The notes: generated from the letters alone by a model not told the origin. DNA of 64,000 nucleotides from Variovorax sp. OV329 (GCF_900114785.1 NZ_FOUG01000005.1:124001-188000), one strand, 5' to 3'; shown: positions 39,976-48,290, counted from the first letter of the stretch. Translations and numbers: made by a program.

Positions 39976-40647
39976 TCAAGGCCCCACGGCCCTCGGCGTC
40001 GCGGGAATCAACATCGTCAAGCCATAGTCCGAGAGATCCTGCGCGGAGAGCCAGGTCACGCGATCCGGTGCGGTTTGCATCATGCGGTCATGCAGCGAGC
40101 CCGGCAGGCCCATCTCCTCGAGGTACTGCCTGGTCTGGGCATTGATGCCCTCGTACTGCGCCTTCTTGGCCCGGGCCGAGGTGACCCCGTCGTTGGGGAG
40201 GTAGGGCCGATGGATGCCGACCCGGCCCCCCACGTACCGCCCCTGCCCCGCCGCCAGGAGGTACACACACGCGCTGACACATGAGGCACCCGTCTCCACG
40301 CGCGTCATGAACGCGTGCTTCCTGATGACTCTGCCGATGGACATGGCGACCCAGATGCTGCCGCCGCGGCTGTCGAGGGCCACGTTGACCAATCCCTTGC
40401 CATGCGCCGGTGCACGCGAGCTTCTGTTCGCTGCCGCCTGTCGCGCGGTCTCGGCAATGGCGGTGAACGCCTCGACATCGGCCTGGACAAGTTCGCCCTT
40501 GATCAGGATCAGCGCAGGCCGATTGCCGGTGGGTGCCTGGTAGTGAACGCGCGCCCAGGCGGGAAGAATGCAGGCGGAGGCGGCCATCAGGACGATGGAT
40601 GAGCGCCAGATCCTGAGCCCGCGCATGACGATCGAAATCCTGGACAT
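39976..40647 (-). CDS. Exported ClpP-fold (SppA/COG3904-like) serine protease-like protein
   Basis: This 223-residue protein has an N-terminal hydrophobic signal (WRSSIVLMAASACILPAWA) and a ClpP/crotonase-like core. NVALDSRGGSIWVAMSIG corresponds to the oxyanion strand of ClpP. SCVSACVYLLAAG holds the expected nucleophile (Ser125) and GIHRP the expected His146. The extra cysteines flanking the serine (Cys123, Cys127) are typical of periplasmic members. It lies nine bases downstream of the NuoF-like gene on the same strand and may be co-transcribed, though a role in the redox module is not obvious. The ATG at 40626 is an alternative start. Confidence 0.75.
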   Translation of the reverse strand: MSRISIVMRGLRIWRSSIVLMAASACILPAWARVHYQAPTGNRPALILIKGELVQADVEAFTAIAETARQAAANRSSRAPAHGKGLVNVALDSRGGSIWVAMSIGRVIRKHAFMTRVETGASCVSACVYLLAAGQGRYVGGRVGIHRPYLPNDGVTSARAKKAQYEGINAQTRQYLEEMGLPGSLHDRMMQTAPDRVTWLSAQDLSDYGLTMLIPATPRAVGP

Positions 40648-40656
40648 CGGCCTAGC

Positions 40657-41901
40657 CTAGCCCATCAACAGCGCTTTGTATTCGTGGCTGAAGTGATGCA
40701 GCGAGCTTTGCACCACGGTCGCCGCGCCGTCGATGAGCCCGCACCGGCCGCTTCCGGGAAGGAGCTGGCAAAGGTTCGCGAGGGCCACCAGGTCGGCGCG
40801 CACCCCGCGACCCGTGTCGATGCGGTTGAGCACACGCGCGAGCTGGAAGGTGCCGCCCTTGCACGGTGGGCACTGACCGCACGACCCCTGGGCAAAGAAG
40901 TTCACGTACTCCGCCACCTTGCGCACGATGCTCGTGCCTTCGGACACCACGATCATCGCCCCGGTCCCCAGGCGCGACTGCCGCTGGCGAACCGAGTCGA
41001 AGTCCAGCGGCACGTCCAGGTCGCTGCGGGTGAGCAGCGTGTTGGACGGTCCGCCCGTGAACACCGCCTTGAACTCCTTGCCCTGCAGCATTCCAGCGCC
41101 GTGTTCGAACACGAGTTCCTGCAGGCTCGTGCCCATCGGCAACTCGTACAGGCCGGGCCGCAGCACGTCGCCCGACAGGGAGTAGAGCTTGGTGCCCGAC
41201 GCAGCCCCCAGGCCCAGTCCACGGTACCAGGACGCGCCCTCGCGCAGGATGCCCGGCAGGTGCGCCAGGGTTTCGGTGTTGTTGACGATGGTGGGGACGC
41301 CATGCACGCCGCTTTGCGCCGGAAAGGGCGGCTTGCGGCGCGGAAAGGGAAAGCCGCCTTCCACGGTCGCGATCACGGCCGTTTCCTCGCCGCCGATGTA
41401 GAGACCCGAACTCGGCACCACCGACATCGACAGCGGCACACCCAGCCATGCCTCGATCGCCGAGATGTGCTCATGTTGCCGCCATTGGTCCACTGCTTCC
41501 CGGACGACGGCCAGGGCGCGCGATTCATGCGGATTCACGTAGAGGACCACATGGTTGGCACGGGTGGCGACGGCCGCGATGAGGGCGCCCTCGATGACCT
41601 GGTGCGGCGTGTGCTCGAGCAGGAAGCGATCCTTGAAGGTGCCGGGCTCATCCTCGTTGCCGTTGCAGATGACGTACTTGTCGCCATCGGGTGCGGCAGC
41701 CACCGGCGCCCACTTGCGATGGGTCGGGAAGCCGGCGCCGCCCATGCCCCGCAGGTCGGCCTGCTCGATCTGCGCGATCACGGCACCAGGTTCTCGCAAG
41801 GCCGCGGCCAGGCCCTCGCCACCACCGACAGACAGCCACGCCGCCAGGTCGGCGCCGATCCGGCTTTCTTCCTTGAGCAGGACCTGGTTCGCCTTGTTCA
41901 T
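40657..41901 (-). CDS. NuoF-like NAD(P)H:acceptor oxidoreductase flavoprotein (51-kDa family)
   Basis: This 414-residue protein resembles the complex I 51-kDa/HoxF family, which takes hydride from NADH onto FMN and passes electrons to a [4Fe-4S] cluster. FMN/NADH motifs are present (DLRGMGGAGFPTHRKW, VICNGNEDEPGTFKDR, LYIGGEETAVI), as are cluster ligands SCGQCPPC (Cys341, Cys344, Cys347) and Cys378. There is no N-terminal thioredoxin-like NuoE domain and no NuoE gene nearby. It is immediately downstream of FrdA-like and FrdB-like genes on the same strand (18-base gap), so it is probably their NAD(P)H-oxidising partner. Confidence 0.88.
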   Translation of the reverse strand: MNKANQVLLKEESRIGADLAAWLSVGGGEGLAAALREPGAVIAQIEQADLRGMGGAGFPTHRKWAPVAAAPDGDKYVICNGNEDEPGTFKDRFLLEHTPHQVIEGALIAAVATRANHVVLYVNPHESRALAVVREAVDQWRQHEHISAIEAWLGVPLSMSVVPSSGLYIGGEETAVIATVEGGFPFPRRKPPFPAQSGVHGVPTIVNNTETLAHLPGILREGASWYRGLGLGAASGTKLYSLSGDVLRPGLYELPMGTSLQELVFEHGAGMLQGKEFKAVFTGGPSNTLLTRSDLDVPLDFDSVRQRQSRLGTGAMIVVSEGTSIVRKVAEYVNFFAQGSCGQCPPCKGGTFQLARVLNRIDTGRGVRADLVALANLCQLLPGSGRCGLIDGAATVVQSSLHHFSHEYKALLMG

Positions 41902-41919
41902 CGTGTCGGTCCAGTGCGC

Positions 41920-43569
41920 TCAGCGCACCCCTGCGACCACGCGGCCGTGCCCGCTCGGGCGCATCTGGGCGTCGGTCCGAAGGTCGAAGTGAGCGTATTC
42001 AGGGAACAGCAGCGGCGAGCGCAGGTCCAGCGGCAGCCCAGCCAGCGTGAGTTCGCGCTGCCAGTCGTACACGTGAGAGATGCCTGCGCGGCCGCTGATC
42101 ACGCCGCCCGCCGATTCCGCCGCCTTTGCGCCCGCGCGCCTTCCCATGCTCAGGATGTCGAGCAGGGCGTTGCCCATCAGCCGGTTGCGGCCATGGATGC
42201 CGCCGCTGAGCTCGCCCACGCAGTGCAGTCCCTCGACCGCTGTGGCGCCGTCCTTGTCGATGTCGACGCCGCCGTTCTGGTAGTGCAGCGTGGGGTAGAC
42301 CATGAAGGGCTCCGCGGCCGGGTCGTGGCCGCACCTGGCGGCCAGGTGGCGCAGCGTGACCAGGCGCTTCTCCAGGATGCCGGGGTGTTCCATCTCGAGC
42401 GTCGGCGTGTCGAGGAAGACGCCGACCTGGCCGTTGCGCTCGATCCCGCGTCCTTCGCCGCATTCGCGCAAGATCGCGGAGGCGACCACGTCGCGGGCCT
42501 TGAGCTCGTCGACGAAGCGCTCGCCCACGCCGTTGACCAGCTTCGCACCGGCCGAACGGGCGGCCTCGGAGATCAGTCCCCCCGCGAGGTGGGGCGGGTA
42601 GGCGATGCCGGTCGGGTGGTACTGGAAGGAGTCGAGTTCGCGCAGCCTGGCGCCCAGGCGGTAAGCCAGCACCAGGCCATCGGCGGTGGCGCCGTAATGG
42701 TTGGAGGTGGGGAAGCGATTGAGGTGCAGCCGTCCCGTGCCGCCCGTGGCAAGGATCATTGAGCGTGCACGCACCATCACGAAGCTGCGCCACTCGAGGT
42801 TGTAGATCACGGCGCCTGCGCATCGGCCGCGCTCGTCGGACAGCAGCTCCACCGCCGGGCACCGGTTCCAGACCGAGATGCCGGGCTCCAGGGCCACTGC
42901 CTCGCGCAGCACGCGCATCATCTCGAGTCCGGTGTAGTCGCGGTAGGAGTGGATGCGCGCTGCAGAGGCCCCGCCCGGCTTCTTGCGCAGCAGCTTCCCG
43001 CCCATGGGGCCGCCCTCTTCGAGGTCGAACATCATGCCCAGCTGGATCAGCCAGCGCAGGACGTCCGGGCCGTCCATCACCATCTGCGCCACCAGTTCGG
43101 GCTCCGCGCAATGGTGCCCGGCGCGCAGGGTGTCCTCGAAGTGAAGCTGCGGGCTGTCGTCCGCGCCCACGGCGGCCTGGATGCCGCCTTCCGCCATCAC
43201 CGTGTTGCTGTCGCCCAGCCGCAGCTTGGTGGCGAGAATGACCTTCGCGCCCTGGCGGGCTGCCGTCAGCGCCGCGGCACAGCCCGCGCCGCCGCCGCCG
43301 ATGACCAGCACGTCGGTGGTCACCAGCTGCGCGCCGGCGAGGTCGATGTCGTCGATCAGCGAGTTGGCCTGCAGCAGCCGGGCAAGGTCGGGCTGGCAGG
43401 CATCGCCCCGGTTGACCCCGGCGGCCAGGGGAACGCGCGCGTTCGCCCCGTGGTCGGGATGCCAGTCCTGGAGCAGCTGCTGCACCGGCGTGGCATCTTC
43501 CCGGAACGCGGGTGCCGCGCCGGCCTTGTAGCGCCGGCGTGCGTCCTCGTAGGGGATGGAGCCTTTCAT
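41920..43569 (-). CDS. FrdA/SdhA-type flavoprotein, soluble fumarate/enoate reductase candidate
   Basis: This 549-residue flavoprotein has a Rossmann FAD motif (VLVIGGGGAGCAAALTAAR) preceded by an unusual ~85-residue extension. Active-site elements of the fumarate reductase family are conserved: YHPTG, GLISEAARSAGAKLVN, GERF, TLHYQNGG and GGIHGRNRLMGNALLD. The His that covalently binds FAD in FrdA/SdhA (SHTVAAEGG) is replaced by Asn (SNTVMAEGG, Asn122), so FAD should be non-covalent, as in NadB. The ATG at 43569 begins MKGSIPYEDA and lies 16 bases after the FrdB-like stop. No FrdC/D or SdhC/D anchors are present, which implies a cytoplasmic complex. Confidence 0.9.
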   Translation of the reverse strand: MKGSIPYEDARRRYKAGAAPAFREDATPVQQLLQDWHPDHGANARVPLAAGVNRGDACQPDLARLLQANSLIDDIDLAGAQLVTTDVLVIGGGGAGCAAALTAARQGAKVILATKLRLGDSNTVMAEGGIQAAVGADDSPQLHFEDTLRAGHHCAEPELVAQMVMDGPDVLRWLIQLGMMFDLEEGGPMGGKLLRKKPGGASAARIHSYRDYTGLEMMRVLREAVALEPGISVWNRCPAVELLSDERGRCAGAVIYNLEWRSFVMVRARSMILATGGTGRLHLNRFPTSNHYGATADGLVLAYRLGARLRELDSFQYHPTGIAYPPHLAGGLISEAARSAGAKLVNGVGERFVDELKARDVVASAILRECGEGRGIERNGQVGVFLDTPTLEMEHPGILEKRLVTLRHLAARCGHDPAAEPFMVYPTLHYQNGGVDIDKDGATAVEGLHCVGELSGGIHGRNRLMGNALLDILSMGRRAGAKAAESAGGVISGRAGISHVYDWQRELTLAGLPLDLRSPLLFPEYAHFDLRTDAQMRPSGHGRVVAGVR

Positions 43570-43585
43570 GTCCGACGGTCTTCCG

Positions 43586-44242
43586 TCAGCGTGGCGGCTG
43601 TGCGCCGGGCGCATCGAAGTCGATCGCCATGTCGCCGCGCTCGATCTGCTCCAGCCGTCGCATCAGGTCGGCGGGCCGCAGCGACAGGCTGGCAACCATG
43701 CGCCGCACGAACAGGCCCAGGTGGTTCGGGCCGATGTGCTCGGGACATGCGAGGGTGCACAGGTTGCACATGACGCACTCGTCGAAGACCTGGGCGGACG
43801 CGTTCAGCTCGCCTTCCACCGCAAGGTTGACGCCGCGCTGCACCTCCAGTCCCTTGGGGCACGCGCGGTCGCAGCCGCTGCAGTGGCGGCAATGCGGTGC
43901 CTCTGGAAAGATCTCCAGCAGCTTGCGAGGCGCCTGCCAGCTGTCCGCGATGTCCTCGATGCGGTAGACATGATGGGTGGAGGGCGTCAGGTAGTCGATG
44001 AAGGAGACCTGCATGCCGTCCTCGACCACGGTTTCGCAGGCCAGCTCGGTCTTCACTTCCTGCTGGCCGGCGCGCCGGACCATGACACGGCAGGAGCCGC
44101 AAACGCCCTGTCCCATGCAGCCGACACCCGCGACGAGCGTTTCTCCCGCCTGCACGAAGGCCTGCAGGATCGAGCTGGCGGCCGGTGCCTCGATAGCCCG
44201 GCCTTCGACAATGAGGCGTTGCATCCTGTCGTCTTTTTTCAT
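43586..44242 (-). CDS. FrdB-like iron-sulfur protein with one [2Fe-2S] and two [4Fe-4S] motifs
   Basis: This 218-residue electron-transfer protein has an N-terminal plant-type [2Fe-2S] domain (Cys42, Cys48, Cys51, Cys69; GQGVCGSCRVMV). Two C-terminal clusters follow, CRHCSGCDRACP (118-128) and CVMCNLCTLACP (156-166). Both C-terminal motifs keep four cysteines in CxxCxxCxxxCP spacing, so two [4Fe-4S] clusters are expected instead of the [3Fe-4S] of SdhB. It heads the cluster and would carry electrons from the NuoF-like subunit to the FrdA-like subunit. The ATG at 44242 is used, with an internal ATG at 44224 as alternative. Neither has a strong ribosome site. Confidence 0.88.
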   Translation of the reverse strand: MKKDDRMQRLIVEGRAIEAPAASSILQAFVQAGETLVAGVGCMGQGVCGSCRVMVRRAGQQEVKTELACETVVEDGMQVSFIDYLTPSTHHVYRIEDIADSWQAPRKLLEIFPEAPHCRHCSGCDRACPKGLEVQRGVNLAVEGELNASAQVFDECVMCNLCTLACPEHIGPNHLGLFVRRMVASLSLRPADLMRRLEQIERGDMAIDFDAPGAQPPR

Positions 44243-44313
44243 CGGCTGCGTGTGGGGCGCGACGGTGATCCCTCCAAGGGACGCAAGAAACAATAGCACA
44301 GCGAGGAGGTTCC

Positions 44314-44540
44314 ATGAGCATCCCGTGGAAGGCTCTGGCCGCCGTTGCCGTGGCGATCGCGGTGGCCCCGGTTCCCGCGCCTGCAGGGGGCAGCACGCGT
44401 GGTATTGCTTCGCCATCCTCGCCGGCGTGATCGGGATCTTCGGCGGCGATCAGATTTCGTCTGTGATCCGCGGCGACTTCTTCCCGGCCCTTCTGCTCCT
44501 TTGGGTCAGCCAGGTCGCGGCCCAGGGCATCACGAGTTGA
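44314..44540 (+). pseudogene. Frameshifted N-terminal remnant of a DASS-type anion transporter
   Basis: A strong ribosome site (GAGGAGG) precedes an ATG at 44314, but the frame ends after 38 codons (MSIPWKALAAVAVAIAVAPV...). Around 44388-44400 the reading shifts by one base into a frame encoding QHAWYCFAILAGVIGIFGG and a further hydrophobic stretch, closing at 44540. The joined sequence (WKAL...PVPAPAG...HAWYCFAI) resembles the N-terminus of divalent anion:sodium symporters. The remainder of the expected ~450 residues is absent. The rest of 44243-44662 shows nothing gene-like. Family assignment is tentative. Confidence 0.4.
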
Positions 44541-44662
44541 TCCGGATCGATGATCGATGTGAGGGGCAGACACGGAGCAGCTTTGCCCCAGAGCTTGCGA
44601 CGACAGATCTTTCCACTGTCACCGCTTCGCTCATGCCAAACGCGGACTCTTCCAGGAAAGAA

Positions 44663-45637
44663 TCAGTCAAGAGAGATCTGCCGGTCGCGAATGAGCTTTG
44701 GCCAATACCTGGATTCATCGCTCCAGTGCTTGGCCATCCCAGCGGCATCGCTCGGTGTGGCTTCGAGGCCCATGGTGGCGAACTGCGTTTGGATTGCAGG
44801 TGAAGCGATGGCCTTCTGCAGTTCGGTACTCAGCTTGGCAATAACGTCCTTCGGCGTTGACGAGGGCACGACCAAGCCTTGCCAGGCAGCCGCCTCCATG
44901 TCCGTGTAGCCCAGTTCCATCAGAGTCGGAACGTCCGGCATCGATGGCAACCTGCCCTTTGAGAACGTCGCCAGCGGTTTGAGCTTGCCGGCTTTCATCA
45001 TCTGCATGCCTGCCGCCGTGTCGACCACCATGATCGGAAGTTGCCCGCCAACCACGTCCTGAATAGCCGGAGCGGCGCCTTTGTAAGCGACGTGTGCCAC
45101 GTCAACCTTGGTCCGCTCCTTCAGCATCTCCATCGCAAGATGATGCGGACTGCCAATGCCCGGCGTCGCGTAGCTGAGCTTGCCAGGTTGCTTTCGCATG
45201 GCATCGATGAGTTCCTTCGCGCTGCCATACCCCGAGTTGGGGTTGACCGCCAGCACAAGTGGAAATTTGGCCATCAGGCCGACAGGTGCAAAGTCCTTGT
45301 TCGGGTCGTATGGCAACTTCTTGAAGAGCGCCGTGTTGAAGATCAGGGTTCCATTGTCCGCCGTGAGGACGGTGTAGCCGTCTGCTGGCGACTTCGCCAC
45401 CGCGTCGGCCCCGATGACGGTTGCGCCGCCGGGCCGATTGTCGATCAGCACCGACTGGCCGAGTTGCGCGGAGAGCTGAGCACCGACCGCACGAGCCAGC
45501 GCGTCGGATCCACCTCCAGCCGAGTAGGCAACCACCCATCGGATGGGCTTGGTCGGATACGCATCGGCTGCGGTGGCACTGGACACGGCGACCGATAGGA
45601 ACGTACAGGCGATGGCGAGGATCTTCGAAGGCGTCAT
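44663..45637 (-). CDS. Bug-family (tripartite tricarboxylate transport) periplasmic receptor
   Basis: This 324-residue secreted binding protein has a signal peptide (ILAIACTFLSVAVSSATA). The Bug hallmarks are YPTKPIRWVVAYSAGGGSD, NRPGGATVIGADAVAKSPADG and YAPLG-like FAPVGLMAKFPLVLAVNP. Members bind carboxylates, including aromatic and alpha-keto acids. No TctA/TctB membrane genes are adjacent, which is common for orphan Bug receptors in Burkholderiales. It is the last gene of the MFS / PanE-like / Bug unit, 45 bases after the PanE-like gene, and likely binds the aromatic acid handled by this block. Confidence 0.92.
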   Translation of the reverse strand: MTPSKILAIACTFLSVAVSSATAADAYPTKPIRWVVAYSAGGGSDALARAVGAQLSAQLGQSVLIDNRPGGATVIGADAVAKSPADGYTVLTADNGTLIFNTALFKKLPYDPNKDFAPVGLMAKFPLVLAVNPNSGYGSAKELIDAMRKQPGKLSYATPGIGSPHHLAMEMLKERTKVDVAHVAYKGAAPAIQDVVGGQLPIMVVDTAAGMQMMKAGKLKPLATFSKGRLPSMPDVPTLMELGYTDMEAAAWQGLVVPSSTPKDVIAKLSTELQKAIASPAIQTQFATMGLEATPSDAAGMAKHWSDESRYWPKLIRDRQISLD

Positions 45638-45682
45638 GGTTTTTTCTCCTAGTGGTTTGGGCGATGGACTGAACGCGCCATG

Positions 45683-46603
45683 TCAGGCGACGGCACGAGC
45701 TTCGACAAGGCGCACGAGCGACAACAGCGTCTCGGTAGTGGGTACCTCCATGTCGAGGCGCCCCGCTGCGGAAACCACGGCGCCGTTGATGGACTCGATC
45801 TCGGTGCGGCGTCCCGCCAGAACGTCCTGCAGCATCGACGGCTTGTGTCCTTTGTGCTGGGCAATGGCGCCCGCGACGCTGGTTCTGCACTTGTCAGGAT
45901 CGACGTCGATGCCGAGACGTTGCGCGACAGAGAGCACCTCCGAAACGACTTCGTCTGCAAGACGGCGGCCATCGGGTGTCAGGCCGAGCTGATCGACGGT
46001 GCAACCCGAAACGGCGCAGATGCTGTTGAGTGCCGCGTTGAACGCAACCTTCTCCCAGATTGCAGCCCACACGGTGGCATCCGATGTGCACTGGAGGCCA
46101 GCTGTCGAGAGCGCTTCGGACACATGCTCGACGATGGGTCGAGCAATCCCATCGGCGGCCATGAGCCGCACCACGCCTTTGCCGTGCGAATGCACGTGAC
46201 CCGGTCCTGCCAGATCGGCCGGCCATGTGGTCACACCGATGAGAACTCGCTCCGCATCAACGAACTCGGAGATCGTCTCGACATTGCCCAGGCCGTTCTG
46301 CAAGCTCAACAGATGCACATCAGGTCCGATCAGATGCCTCACTCCCGAGAGTGCGGCCCTCGTGTGCAGCGTCTTGGTGAACACGACGAGCAGATCGGGA
46401 ACGTCTGTGGCTTCTTCCGGTCGGCAAATCCTGAGCTTGACATGCCGATCGCTGCCATCAGTGGCCAGGCGGAGGCCGTCCGCTCGGATCGCGTCAATGT
46501 GCGCATCGTTGACGTCGATCAACGTGACGTCGTTCCCGCTTTCGGCGAGCAGGCCTCCGAACAGGGAGCCCATGGCTCCAGCGCCGACGATGGAAATCTT
46601 CAT
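45683..46603 (-). CDS. Ketopantoate reductase (PanE/ApbA)-family oxidoreductase, candidate D-mandelate dehydrogenase
   Basis: This 306-residue protein has the family's N-terminal Rossmann motif (MKISIVGAGAMGSLFGGLLA), the catalytic Lys/Asn region WEKVAFNAALNSICAVSGC and a C-terminal ESINGAVV segment. It is annotated by family as 2-dehydropantoate 2-reductase. However, it sits in an aromatic catabolic block with benzoylformate decarboxylase, not with pantothenate genes. Enterococcal NAD-dependent D-mandelate dehydrogenases belong to this same family, so oxidation of D-(4-hydroxy)mandelate to the corresponding benzoylformate is a good hypothesis. The cofactor preference is not settled; Asp after strand two (LIDVND) suggests NAD. 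Confidence 0.85.
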   Translation of the reverse strand: MKISIVGAGAMGSLFGGLLAESGNDVTLIDVNDAHIDAIRADGLRLATDGSDRHVKLRICRPEEATDVPDLLVVFTKTLHTRAALSGVRHLIGPDVHLLSLQNGLGNVETISEFVDAERVLIGVTTWPADLAGPGHVHSHGKGVVRLMAADGIARPIVEHVSEALSTAGLQCTSDATVWAAIWEKVAFNAALNSICAVSGCTVDQLGLTPDGRRLADEVVSEVLSVAQRLGIDVDPDKCRTSVAGAIAQHKGHKPSMLQDVLAGRRTEIESINGAVVSAAGRLDMEVPTTETLLSLVRLVEARAVA

Positions 46604-46658
46604 GATTGGCTTCGATTGCTGAGTTGCACGATGAAATAGCGGGGAACAGGCCAGACGG

Positions 46659-48041
46659 TCAGTTCGTGACCGTCGCCGCTTGGCTCGGGCGCAACAGGAT
46701 CGTGCGCTTCGGGATGTGCCGCCTGACGACCATGAGGGCGACCATGGCGAAGACCATCGCCGAACCGAGCAGCGTGAGATAGGCAGTGGCGCCGCCCGCG
46801 GTAATCACCGCTGCGCCTGCAAACGCACTGAGGATGGCGCCCAGCCGTCCGAAGGCAAGCGCGGAAGCAGTCCCGGTCGCCCTGACACTCGTCGGGTACA
46901 TGAAGGCGCACAGCGCATACATGGTGGACTGCACCGCGTTCACGAACATGCCATGCACACCGAAGCCGAAGATCAGCAGGTTCGTGTCGCGCCCTACATT
47001 CAAGGACTGCAAGGCAAACGCTCTCGCGGCCGCACCCGCGCAGCACAGCACCAATGGCCAACGTGAACCGAAACGGGTGATCGCAACGGCGCAAAGCAAG
47101 GCGCCTACGACGCCCCCGAGGTTGTAAGCAGTCAAGCCCGAGCCCGCAACGGTCATCGACAGGCCTTCGGAAGCGAGCATGGTCGGCAGCCAGCTGAAAG
47201 CGCTGTACACGGCGGTAAGACACATGAAGAAGGCCGCCCAGGTCGCCAGCGTGTCGCGTGCCAAGCCACCTGAGAAAAGCGCACCGAAGCCAGCCCGCTT
47301 CTCGACGACCTGTTCCGCGGCGTCGCTGTAAGTCACGTCGGCATCCATCGGACGATTCATGCGGCCCAGCAGCTTGCCCAATTCGCTCCAGCGCGCCGGA
47401 TGGCGTGCGAGGAAGCGGGGCGACTCAGGCAGCGTGAAGAGAAGAAGGACGGCCAGGGCAATCGGGAAGCTTCCACCGATCATGAACAGGCCGCGCCAGC
47501 CGAAGGCCGGGAGGATTTCCGCAGCGAACAATCCAGCGAGCATGCCGCCGAGCGGTACGCAGACAATCGTTGCCGTGACCGCCAGTGTCCTGCGTCGCGC
47601 CGGCGTGAATTCCGCTGTGACCGTCGTCGAACTCGGCAGCGCACCCCCGATGCCTAGACCGGCAATGAAGCGGAGCGCGGCGACAGTCAGGATGTCCGGT
47701 GCGAAGCCGATGGCGCAGGTCGCCGAACCGAACACGAAAACACTTGCAATGACGGCCATCCGACGGCCGAAGCGGTCAGCAAAGAGCCCTGCGCAAGCGC
47801 TGCCAATCCCCATGCCGATGAGGCCCGCGGCCACCGCCGGTGCGAAGGCGCTTCGGGTGATGCCCCATTCCTTGATCATGAGCGGAATCGCGAAGCCTAT
47901 GAGCTGACCGTCGAAGCCGTCCATCACGATGGACATGGCTGCCAGGAAGACCACGATCTTCTGCATGGTTGTGTAGGCACCTTCGTCGAGCAAACGACCG
48001 ATGTCGGCATTGCCCCTGAAAGGGATCGTCTGAGCGGTCAT
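46659..48041 (-). CDS. MFS transporter, AAHS (aromatic acid:H+ symporter) type
   Basis: This 460-residue, 12-helix permease resembles PcaK/BenK-type aromatic acid:proton symporters. The first helix carries the AAHS DGFDGQLIGFA motif, and the A-motif loop between helices 2 and 3 reads GLFADRFGRRMAV. A central cytoplasmic loop follows TLPESPRFL. The ATG at 48041 (MTAQTIPF) is chosen because the GGAG upstream is properly spaced for it, whereas the ATG at 48047 is too close. That start overlaps the stop of a 34-codon open frame as ATGA. The gene heads the MFS / PanE-like / Bug unit and probably imports a hydroxylated aromatic acid such as (4-hydroxy)mandelate. Confidence 0.9.
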   Translation of the reverse strand: MTAQTIPFRGNADIGRLLDEGAYTTMQKIVVFLAAMSIVMDGFDGQLIGFAIPLMIKEWGITRSAFAPAVAAGLIGMGIGSACAGLFADRFGRRMAVIASVFVFGSATCAIGFAPDILTVAALRFIAGLGIGGALPSSTTVTAEFTPARRRTLAVTATIVCVPLGGMLAGLFAAEILPAFGWRGLFMIGGSFPIALAVLLLFTLPESPRFLARHPARWSELGKLLGRMNRPMDADVTYSDAAEQVVEKRAGFGALFSGGLARDTLATWAAFFMCLTAVYSAFSWLPTMLASEGLSMTVAGSGLTAYNLGGVVGALLCAVAITRFGSRWPLVLCCAGAAARAFALQSLNVGRDTNLLIFGFGVHGMFVNAVQSTMYALCAFMYPTSVRATGTASALAFGRLGAILSAFAGAAVITAGGATAYLTLLGSAMVFAMVALMVVRRHIPKRTILLRPSQAATVTN

Positions 48042-48142
48042 GCGCATGCTCCTGAGCCACGGGGAGCTTGCAGCGATCGCTGAAGGGGCCGGTGCGAACG
48101 CGAGGATGGCGCGGCAGCGGCTAGCGGGATTCGCTTGATCAT
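48038..48142 (-). CDS. Possible 34-aa leader ORF coupled to the MFS gene
   Basis: An ATG at 48142 with an excellent ribosome site (CAGGAGAC upstream) opens a 34-codon frame rich in Ala, Arg and Ser. It starts MIKRIPLAAAAPSSRSHRP and its TGA overlaps the MFS start as ATGA. The 4-base coupling and strong site argue for translation, while the composition gives no functional clue. It may be a leader that sets MFS expression, or the trimmed remnant of an older gene. Confidence 0.35.
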   Translation of the reverse strand: MIKRIPLAAAAPSSRSHRPLQRSLQAPRGSGACA

Positions 48143-48273
48143 GTCTTGTCTCCTGGTTGAGCGCTTCGGCGGTGCCTCGCGCTTCGATAGGGCAGTGTCA
48201 AATATTCAGCACCGCCGGAGAATTGCTTTGTTGAGAGAAAGGCATGCCCTTCAAGCATGACTTTGGGTGCAAC

Positions 48274-48290
48274 CCGCCTCTTGCAGGCGG
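48274..48290 (-). terminator. Stem-loop after pobA
   Basis: A perfect 6-bp stem, CCGCCT (48274-48279) and AGGCGG (48285-48290), has a 5-base loop and lies 12 bases past the pobA stop on its strand. It is followed by GTTG with no T-run. It may separate the mdlC/aldehyde dehydrogenase/pobA unit from the MFS unit. Confidence 0.4.

Noticed and set aside
44243..44416. 58-residue N-terminal extension of the FrdB-like protein with a hydrophobic segment
   Set aside because: The [2Fe-2S] domain begins right after 44242, the extension has no family support, and it overlaps the transporter remnant on the other strand.
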